A stretch of DNA of 19,523 nucleotides from Fusobacteriaceae bacterium UBA2433 (GTDB lineage Bacteria > Fusobacteriota > Fusobacteriia > Fusobacteriales > Fusobacteriaceae), in contig DDQV01000123.1 in NCBI GenBank assembly GCA_002342785.1, forward strand, positions 21,530-41,052. Direction: 5' to 3'. The notes beneath the pieces were generated by a model. The model was not told where the DNA came from and searched no databases. It saw nothing but the letters and a program-made list of their open reading frames with translations. A program made the position numbers and the translations under genes. Of the stretch, positions 15,177 through 19,523 are shown one piece after another (position 1 is the stretch's first letter; each line of letters opens with the position of its first letter).

Positions 15177-15180
15177 TCAT

Positions 15181-15477
15181 ATGAAATTTGATGCTATAAT
15201 AAAAATTATTATCTATCTGATAATTTTTCGTGCAATTGTAGGGAAGATAAAGAAAAAACAAAATACAAGGTCTAATAAAAAGCAAGATTCTACTTTTAAA
15301 AAATATGATAGGCAAGAAATGCCAAATAGCAATGATAAACAAAAAAATAGAGAACAGAATAAAAAAGGAGAAATAAATAGATTTAGAGATATTATCCCTA
15401 AATCTAATAGATCTAGTTCACCTGAGGAAAGGATGAAACAAAGGGAAAAAGAATTAGAAAATATGAATAAAAGATAG
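15181..15477 (+). CDS. Small membrane-anchored, highly charged protein of unknown function
   Basis: I do not recognise this 98-aa protein. It starts with one hydrophobic helix (about 5-20, AIIKIIIYLIIFRAIV) followed at once by a basic stretch (GKIKKKQNTRSNKK). The rest is a low-complexity, Lys/Arg/Glu/Asn/Ser-rich tail that is probably disordered, ending in KQREKELENMNKR. The layout suggests a single-pass inner-membrane protein with a cytoplasmic basic tail. AAGGGGTGA precedes the ATG. It lies 4 nt after bcp, so it is co-transcribed, but this does not reveal its job. A terminator begins right after the stop codon. Confidence 0.72.
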   Translation: MKFDAIIKIIIYLIIFRAIVGKIKKKQNTRSNKKQDSTFKKYDRQEMPNSNDKQKNREQNKKGEINRFRDIIPKSNRSSSPEERMKQREKELENMNKR

Positions 15478-15517
15478 AAAAAAGGTAATATACAAGAGAG
15501 TGTATATTACCTTTTTT
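15478..15517. terminator. Bidirectional terminator between converging genes (second copy of a repeated hairpin)
   Basis: A perfect 17-bp stem (15478-15494 with 15501-15517) and 6-nt loop AGAGAG is flanked by A and T runs. It fills the whole gap between the small charged gene (stop 15477) and the converging permease gene (stop 15519), so it serves both. Confidence 0.93.
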
Positions 15518-15518
15518 C

Positions 15519-16925
15519 TTATTTTTTAAAATTGCCTTCAGAATCTCTATTTAGAATTAATTCATCTAACTCATTCTTATTATAGTGTACAACCTCTAAA
15601 TCATAAAATTTATAGAATGAGAGACCTATTATACCCCAAACTCCTAAAACTATTATAGAAGGAAGACTTAAAGAACTATCTAGACCTGGGACCAATAGAA
15701 GTATTAAAAATATTACTCCTGAGACAGATCCTAAAATACTAGGTATAAATATTTTACCATATTCTTTTTTATATATTTTATAAGCTGAAAGACTGGTATA
15801 TAGATACCCTATAGAAGCTCCTACACTAGAAGTTCCAACTATCCATAATAATACATTTCTACCAAACCAAGGAGCAATGAGAGATATTCCTAGGGTAAAT
15901 AAAATTGCGTTTTTAGGAGTTTGATATTGAGAATCTAACTTACCAAAAAATTCTGGTAAGATCTTTCCTCTAGACATTGCAAATAAAAGTCTACTAGCTG
16001 CCATATAAAATCCATTTATCCCTGCTATGATGGCTGAAGTAAGGGCTATTATTAAAAGTATTATTCCTATTTTTCCAAAATAATATTCTGTAGTATATCC
16101 TGTTGCCCAAGATATTTTTCCATCTATGATTTGATTACTTGTAATCCCAAAAGAGGTAAAAAGAATAATTAAAATATAGATAAGAGCACCTACCATTATA
16201 GAAATTATTGCTAGTTGTGAGGCTTTTTTAGCTTCAAAATTTAATTCTTCGGCCATTTGTGGAATACAATCAAATCCTATAAATAACAATGGAGCGATAG
16301 ATAGAATTTTTAATATTTTTATTAGGCTTATTGTTTCAGATTTTATAAATGACATGGTATTAGAGTTAGTTATTCCTACACGGGCAATAACTAGACTTAA
16401 AAATAAAAAGACTATTCCGACCAATAAAATAACCATAATTTTTTGTAGTTGAGAAGCTAACTTTATTCCTTTAATATTTAAATAAGCAAATAAGCAAAGA
16501 ACAAATATAGCTATTCCGACTTCTCCTAAATAGATTTTAGATCCAGCTATACTATAAAGATAGCCTACTTCTAAAATTCCTGGCATTGTAAATCTAGCAA
16601 CCAGTGCTAGTGCTGTAGCATTTAATGGGACAATACTTATATATGCAAGGGCTAAAAACCATCCACATGTTAAGGCATGTTTCCATCCAAAAGCGTCGTA
16701 GGTAAAGGCATATTCTCCCCCTGCTACTGGAAATTTATGAAGTAAATAACCATAATTTTTTTCTATCCCTACCATTATTAAAGCTCCAGCAACTATTGCG
16801 ATAGTTGAGTTTAAAATTCCTGTCTTTAAGAATAAATCTCCTGGAAGAACAAAGGCTCCCCATCCAATAATAGCTCCGATAGCCAACGATAATATATCCA
16901 GTTTATTAATTTCTTTTTTTAACAT
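15519..16925 (-). CDS. APC-superfamily amino-acid permease
   Basis: This 468-aa inner-membrane transporter has about 12 hydrophobic segments. The first helix holds the substrate-binding GAIIGWGAF loop (17-25), and helix 6 carries FIGFDCIPQMAEE (215-227), both typical of the amino acid-polyamine-organocation superfamily. It should be a secondary amino-acid (or amine) transporter; the substrate is not readable from the protein. The ATG at 16925 is chosen because AAGGAG lies 5 nt upstream, and the GTG at 16931 would overlap it. It is monocistronic, ending at a shared terminator. It sits behind a long leader with a strong terminator directly before its ribosome-binding site, so it is likely controlled by premature termination. 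If the leader peptide is real, tyrosine is one candidate signal. Confidence 0.9.
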   Translation of the reverse strand: MLKKEINKLDILSLAIGAIIGWGAFVLPGDLFLKTGILNSTIAIVAGALIMVGIEKNYGYLLHKFPVAGGEYAFTYDAFGWKHALTCGWFLALAYISIVPLNATALALVARFTMPGILEVGYLYSIAGSKIYLGEVGIAIFVLCLFAYLNIKGIKLASQLQKIMVILLVGIVFLFLSLVIARVGITNSNTMSFIKSETISLIKILKILSIAPLLFIGFDCIPQMAEELNFEAKKASQLAIISIMVGALIYILIILFTSFGITSNQIIDGKISWATGYTTEYYFGKIGIILLIIALTSAIIAGINGFYMAASRLLFAMSRGKILPEFFGKLDSQYQTPKNAILFTLGISLIAPWFGRNVLLWIVGTSSVGASIGYLYTSLSAYKIYKKEYGKIFIPSILGSVSGVIFLILLLVPGLDSSLSLPSIIVLGVWGIIGLSFYKFYDLEVVHYNKNELDELILNRDSEGNFKK

Positions 16926-16940
16926 AACCACTCCTTAAAA

Positions 16941-16993
16941 ATAAAAAAACACTCTAACTCTACCACCATAAAGGTAGTAGAGTTAGAGTGTTT
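16941..16993 (-). terminator. Intrinsic terminator in the permease leader (attenuator)
   Basis: On the minus strand a 21-bp stem (16973-16993 with 16947-16967, one U-G pair, 5-nt loop) is followed by seven Ts. It ends just before the AAGGAG of the permease gene, far from any upstream gene on that strand. It therefore terminates the leader itself, which is the arrangement of attenuators and riboswitch expression platforms. Confidence 0.88.
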
Positions 16994-17001
16994 AAGTTTC
17001 G

Positions 17002-17055
17002 TCATATAGACTCACAATATGCCACATAAATAGCATAACTCATTGCCATAATCAT
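17002..17055 (-). CDS. Candidate 17-codon leader peptide with three Tyr codons
   Basis: On the minus strand ATG at 17055 opens MIMAMSYAIYVAYCESI and closes with TGA at 17002, only 8 nt before the terminator stem. Tyr codons are at positions 7, 10 and 13. AGGG lies close upstream (TTAGGGTCATG), a rather tight spacing. Position and size fit a transcription-attenuation leader peptide, where ribosome stalling on a scarce amino acid changes the RNA fold. GAGTTA within codons 5-7 is complementary to TAACTC in the terminator's 5' arm. It may instead be a chance reading frame within a riboswitch aptamer; AT-rich DNA yields many Tyr codons. Confidence 0.4.
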   Translation of the reverse strand: MIMAMSYAIYVAYCESI

Positions 17056-17194
17056 GACCCTAAGTAAACCCCAGTTCTACAAATATTTTTTAATTAAATT
17101 TTTCTTTTTTTCAATTAGTTTGTATCTACACTATCTTAAAACATTGTAGAACTTGCCAACCAAGTAATCATTTAATTTACTTCATATTATATAA
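17002..17194 (-). promoter_or_regulatory. Structured 5' leader upstream of the permease (attenuator or riboswitch candidate)
   Basis: Several pairings can be seen. TTGTAGAACT and its exact complement (17073-17082 and 17144-17153) form a 10-bp long-range stem, while part of the same arm can instead pair with 17125-17130 (TCTACA/TGTAGA). Another set is GTCAT/ATGAC (17001-17005 with 17054-17058) enclosing TATGC/GCATA (17018-17022 with 17033-17037). Islands such as CTGGGGTTTACTTAGGG stand out in AT-rich surroundings. No T-box, lysine, SAM, TPP or purine core motif was recognised. Confidence 0.55.
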
Positions 17195-17200
17195 TTAAAC

Positions 17201-17228
17201 ATATTATCATAATTTTGAATTTATTCAA
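17201..17228 (-). promoter_or_regulatory. Likely promoter of the permease leader transcript
   Basis: On the minus strand TTGAAT (17223-17228) and TAATAT (17201-17206) are 16 nt apart, with an extended -10 TGA just before TAATAT. A second TATAAT occurs at 17186-17191 but lacks a good -35. Confidence 0.5.
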
Positions 17229-17234
17229 AATTAT
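17209..17234. repeat. Perfect inverted repeat with 12-bp arms overlapping the leader promoter
   Basis: ATAATTTTGAAT (17209-17220) and ATTCAAAATTAT (17223-17234) are exact complements with a 2-nt centre. The repeat covers the -35 box and spacer of the permease leader promoter, so an operator is likely; there is no adjacent gene end for it to terminate on the plus strand. Confidence 0.65.
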
Positions 17235-17419
17235 TTATTAAATAAATTGTTCCTACTAGGTAAAAAAAAGAAAATACAAATGGTTTTAAGGTAAGAATAA
17301 TAGATGATAGCATTGGATTTTCAGATTTAAAAAATCGAAGAGGAGGTTTTATTCGCTTAAAAATTAAGTGAGACAATTAAATTTACACTTTACAATTATT
17401 AATAAATTTTGAAATAAAT
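17235..17419. other. Non-coding stretch, possibly holding a gene remnant
   Basis: I see no supportable gene here. A short open frame on the plus strand (17264-17371) reads VRIIDDSIGFSDLKNRRGG near its middle but has no start codon or ribosome-binding site. The minus strand is also open over the same bases (about 50 codons). Its less A-rich composition differs from the flanking DNA. It may be a decayed gene or mobile-element end. Confidence 0.3.
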
Positions 17420-17448
17420 TTGATAAATTTAAATATATATACTAGAAT
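17420..17448 (+). promoter_or_regulatory. Promoter of the tetR gene
   Basis: TTGATA (17420-17425) and TAGAAT (17443-17448) are separated by 17 nt and lie 46 nt before the TetR start codon. Confidence 0.6.
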
Positions 17449-17493
17449 AACTATTGATTAAATAAAATTTTAATAAAGAGATGGTGAATAAAA

Positions 17494-18051
17494 TTGTCAA
17501 AAGAAGATATTATATTGAAAGTTGCTTTAGAATTATTTTCAAAACATGGTTATAGTGGAGTTTCAACTAAACAAATTGCCAAGGAATCAAAAGTTAATGA
17601 GATAACTATTTTTAGAAAATTTGAAACAAAAAATAATCTTTTTCAACAAGTAATAAGTAAATATGCTAAAGAGGGAAATATTATTGAGAAACTTAAAAAT
17701 GATCTAACAGGAATTATAGAAAAAGATCTTATGACATTTGGCATATATTTTTATCAATTTTTACAAAACAATGAATTTATGTATAAGATTCAAATAAAAC
17801 AAGTTGATGAAAAACCTATGAAATTTACTAATTCTTTAAAATATAAAAAATTTTTTGTTGAATATTTAGAAGAAGCAAAGATAAAGGGACAATTTAATGG
17901 GAACAGTGAAAAAGTTGTTGTGTTGTTGTTATCAACGATAATGGGTCTATTTACTTTTAAAATTTTTACAACTGAATTTGTGGATAATGTTGATATAGCA
18001 GGGCTAATTAAAAATGAAATAAATAGAGTAATAGAAGATTATACTAGATAA
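17494..18051 (+). CDS. TetR/AcrR-family transcriptional regulator
   Basis: This 185-aa protein has the canonical N-terminal TetR DNA-binding domain: ALELFSKHGYSGVSTKQIA leads into the recognition helix region SKVNEITIFRKFETKNNLF (HTH about 24-43). The remaining 135 residues are a divergent helical ligand-binding and dimerisation domain. The start is a TTG preceded by GAGATGGTGA; the ATG within that site is in another frame, so TTG is the only sensible start and implies modest expression. The genes just downstream encode an acetoacetate-type CoA-transferase, and a near-palindrome in their promoter is the likely binding site. The effector could be a short-chain acyl-CoA or acid; that is inference from context. 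Confidence 0.92.
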   Translation: MSKEDIILKVALELFSKHGYSGVSTKQIAKESKVNEITIFRKFETKNNLFQQVISKYAKEGNIIEKLKNDLTGIIEKDLMTFGIYFYQFLQNNEFMYKIQIKQVDEKPMKFTNSLKYKKFFVEYLEEAKIKGQFNGNSEKVVVLLLSTIMGLFTFKIFTTEFVDNVDIAGLIKNEINRVIEDYTR

Positions 18052-18083
18052 TATAATTTTCTATTTTTTTATTTTTAATTTGT

Positions 18084-18099
18084 AAGTAAGTACTTGCTT
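18084..18099. promoter_or_regulatory. Candidate TetR operator in the CoA-transferase promoter
   Basis: AAGTAAGTACTTGCTT is a 16-bp palindrome with a single mismatched pair, centred on GTAC, the size and style of many TetR-family operators. It overlaps the -35 box of the downstream promoter. Binding by the adjacent TetR is inferred. Confidence 0.55.
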
Positions 18100-18122
18100 T
18101 TTTAAGGAAAATTGTATATCAT
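18095..18122 (+). promoter_or_regulatory. Candidate promoter of the CoA-transferase operon
   Basis: TTGCTT (18095-18100) and TATCAT (18117-18122) are 16 nt apart and lie 34 nt before the first gene. Both boxes are moderate matches. Confidence 0.45.
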
Positions 18123-18156
18123 TGTAGTAACTAATATTTGAGAGGTGAATAATCAT

Positions 18157-18807
18157 ATGAGAAAAGTGGTAGATAAGAAAATAGCGATTCAATCTATAAA
18201 GGATGGGATGTCTGTTATGGTGGGGGGATTTATGACAGCGGGAACTCCTGAATTTTTAATAGATGCTCTTGTAGAACAGGGAACTAAGGATCTGACTATT
18301 ATTTGTAATGATGCAGGATATCCCGATAAAGGAGTTGGAAAATTAATTTCTAATGGGCAAGTAAAAAAACTTATAGCGTCCCATATAGGTTTAAATCCAT
18401 TGGCTGGAAAATTAATGAGTGAAGGAAATCTAGAAGTGATATTAACACCTCAAGGAACTTTGATAGAACAAATTAGAGCAGGAGGAGGAGGACTTGGAGG
18501 AATATTAACACCAACTGGAGTAGGAACAATAGTTGAAAAAAATAAAGATGTTATAACTATAGATGGAAAAAAATATCTTTTGGAAAAATCTTTAAAAGCA
18601 GATATAGCATTAATTGGTGGTAGTGTATCAGATACAAAAGGAAATACGATATATAATTATACAACCAAAAATTTTAATCCTGTAATGGCTACTGCTGGAG
18701 AGATAGTAATAGTGGGAACTAAAAAAATTGTTGAGGTAGGGAAAATACATGTAGATAATGTAGACACTCCTTCAATATTTATAGATTATATTGTAGAGGG
18801 GAGGTAG
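18157..18807 (+). CDS. atoD: 3-oxoacid/acetoacetate CoA-transferase, alpha subunit
   Basis: This 216-aa cytoplasmic subunit belongs to the family I CoA-transferases (AtoD/CtfA), which move CoA between acetyl- or butyryl-CoA and acetoacetate. It shows the N-terminal VGGFMTAGTPE (22-32), the ICNDAGYPDKGVGKL stretch (49-63), and the glycine-rich IRAGGGGLGGILTPTGVGT (106-124) typical of the alpha subunit. I start at the ATG at 18157 because GAGAGGTGA fits as its ribosome-binding site; the GTG at 18145 would lie inside that site. The beta subunit follows after 3 nt. Preferred substrate (acetate or butyrate) cannot be told from sequence; ctfA would be an equally fair name. Confidence 0.93.
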   Translation: MRKVVDKKIAIQSIKDGMSVMVGGFMTAGTPEFLIDALVEQGTKDLTIICNDAGYPDKGVGKLISNGQVKKLIASHIGLNPLAGKLMSEGNLEVILTPQGTLIEQIRAGGGGLGGILTPTGVGTIVEKNKDVITIDGKKYLLEKSLKADIALIGGSVSDTKGNTIYNYTTKNFNPVMATAGEIVIVGTKKIVEVGKIHVDNVDTPSIFIDYIVEGR

Positions 18808-18810
18808 ATT

Positions 18811-19461
18811 ATGGACATTAAAGAGATGATAGCCAGAAGAGTAGCAAAAGAATTAAAAGAAGGTGATGTTGTTAATCTAGGAATTGGATTACCAACTATG
18901 GTAAGTAATTATGTAAGAAAAGATTTAGATATTTTGTTTCAATCTGAAAATGGACTTGTTGGATTAGGTTCTACTCCTAAAAAAGATCAAGAAGATTATG
19001 AACTAACAAATGCAGGAGGAGAACCAGTTACGATCCTTTCCCATGGAGCAACTTTTGATAGTGCTATGTCATTTAATATTATAAGGGGAGGACATGTAGA
19101 TGTTACAGTTTTAGGATCTCTTCAAGTAGATGAATCAGGAAGTTTAGCCAACTGGATAATTCCAGGAAAGATGGTTCCAGGTATGGGTGGAGCTATGGAT
19201 CTAGTAGTTGGAGCAAAAAAAGTAATTATTGCAATGACTCATACTGCAAGGGGAAAAGCGAAAATTTTAAAAAAATGTACCCTTCCTGTTACTGCTGTAG
19301 GAGAAGTTAATTTAATTATAACTGAATTAGGAGTAATGGAAATATCTAGTGAAGGAATTATATTAAAAGAGATAGCTGAAAATATAAGTGTTGAAGATAT
19401 TCAAAAAAATACAGAAGCTAAGTTGATAATAGATAAAAATTTAAAAATTATGGAAATTTAA
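18811..19461 (+). CDS. atoA: 3-oxoacid/acetoacetate CoA-transferase, beta subunit
   Basis: This 216-aa catalytic subunit (AtoA/CtfB) forms a heterotetramer with the alpha subunit. The catalytic glutamate is E46 in the SENG motif (45-48), which carries the covalent CoA thioester. VNLGIGLPTMVSNYV near the N-terminus, GGHVDVTVLGSLQVDE, and GAMDLVVGAKKVIIAMTH further on are all standard. Length is normal. The ATG is preceded by GGGGAGG at the end of the alpha gene, so the two are coupled. A gene with a thiolase-like start follows about 40 nt later, which fits an acetoacetyl-CoA degradation or butyrate-producing module under the upstream TetR. Confidence 0.95.
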   Translation: MDIKEMIARRVAKELKEGDVVNLGIGLPTMVSNYVRKDLDILFQSENGLVGLGSTPKKDQEDYELTNAGGEPVTILSHGATFDSAMSFNIIRGGHVDVTVLGSLQVDESGSLANWIIPGKMVPGMGGAMDLVVGAKKVIIAMTHTARGKAKILKKCTLPVTAVGEVNLIITELGVMEISSEGIILKEIAENISVEDIQKNTEAKLIIDKNLKIMEI

Positions 19462-19504
19462 TTTTTTTATAGATCTAAATAAATTTAAAAAGGGGTGTTA
19501 AGAG

Positions 19505-19523
19505 ATGTCAAAAGTATATATAG
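19505..19523 (+). CDS. Start of next gene, probably acetyl-CoA C-acetyltransferase (3' truncated by window)
   Basis: Only six codons are present, reading MSKVYI, with AAGGGGTG about 10 nt upstream. Many acetyl-CoA acetyltransferases begin with a very similar (M)xKVYIVAAKRTAIG sequence, and thiolase genes commonly accompany atoDA/ctfAB. The assignment rests mainly on context and is not proven by six residues. Confidence 0.5.

Noticed and set aside
16941..17194. Known riboswitch or T-box in the permease leader
   Set aside because: I looked for the T-box GGNACCGCG motif and for lysine, SAM, TPP, glycine, purine, cobalamin, M-box and c-di-GMP core sequences and saw none; this was by eye, so a covariance-model scan could still find one.
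1..19523. tRNA, rRNA, CRISPR array, insertion sequence or phage genes
   Set aside because: No cloverleaf, no regularly spaced direct repeats with spacers, and no intact transposase, integrase or phage structural genes were recognised.

Overview
The window is about 19.5 kb of strongly A+T-rich bacterial chromosome. Several traits fit a Fusobacteriota member (Fusobacterium, Cetobacterium, Ilyobacter or a relative): the AT-rich codon use, a Kdo-pathway phosphatase that implies a lipopolysaccharide outer membrane, an F-type ATP synthase, and acetoacetate/butyrate-type CoA-transferase genes. The phylum is inferred from gene content and protein style; the genus cannot be fixed from this sequence alone.

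Layout. (1) 1-950: end of the ATP synthase operon (atpD 3' part, atpC), closed by a strong bidirectional terminator. (2) 952-2765, minus strand: a compact operon of a YtrA-type GntR regulator, an ABC ATPase and a six-helix permease, with a near-consensus promoter overlapped by an inverted repeat that is probably the regulator's own operator. (3) 2785-6907, plus strand: an accessory-looking unit holding one very large gene (1264 aa) and a 66-aa gene. The large protein joins ankyrin repeats, a RelE/ParE-like domain, a complete UvrD/Rep-type SF1 helicase core and a C-terminal helical-repeat region. It is the most unusual gene here. (4) 7033-13096, plus strand: housekeeping genes. coaE stands alone, followed by a tightly packed set pgpA, cinA, XRE-cupin regulator, kdsC and a fused FakA-FakB (fatty-acid kinase) gene. 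(5) 13108-15517, plus strand: nfeD plus SPFH/stomatin pair, then a bcp-type peroxiredoxin and a small membrane-anchored charged protein, the last two bracketed by two nearly identical terminator hairpins. (6) 15519-17234, minus strand: an APC-superfamily amino-acid permease preceded by a leader of roughly 270 nt with a 21-bp intrinsic terminator and a possible 17-codon Tyr-containing leader peptide, so probable transcription attenuation. (7) 17420-19523, plus strand: a TetR regulator with a TTG start, a near-palindromic candidate operator, both subunits of an acetate/butyrate-acetoacetate CoA-transferase, and the first six codons of what is probably a thiolase.

How the genes work together. 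PgpA and the FakA-FakB fusion both feed membrane phospholipid synthesis, and a perfect palindrome overlaps the promoter of their operon. The TetR/CoA-transferase/thiolase set is an acetoacetate or short-chain fatty-acid module. No tRNA, rRNA, CRISPR array, intact insertion sequence or prophage was recognised.
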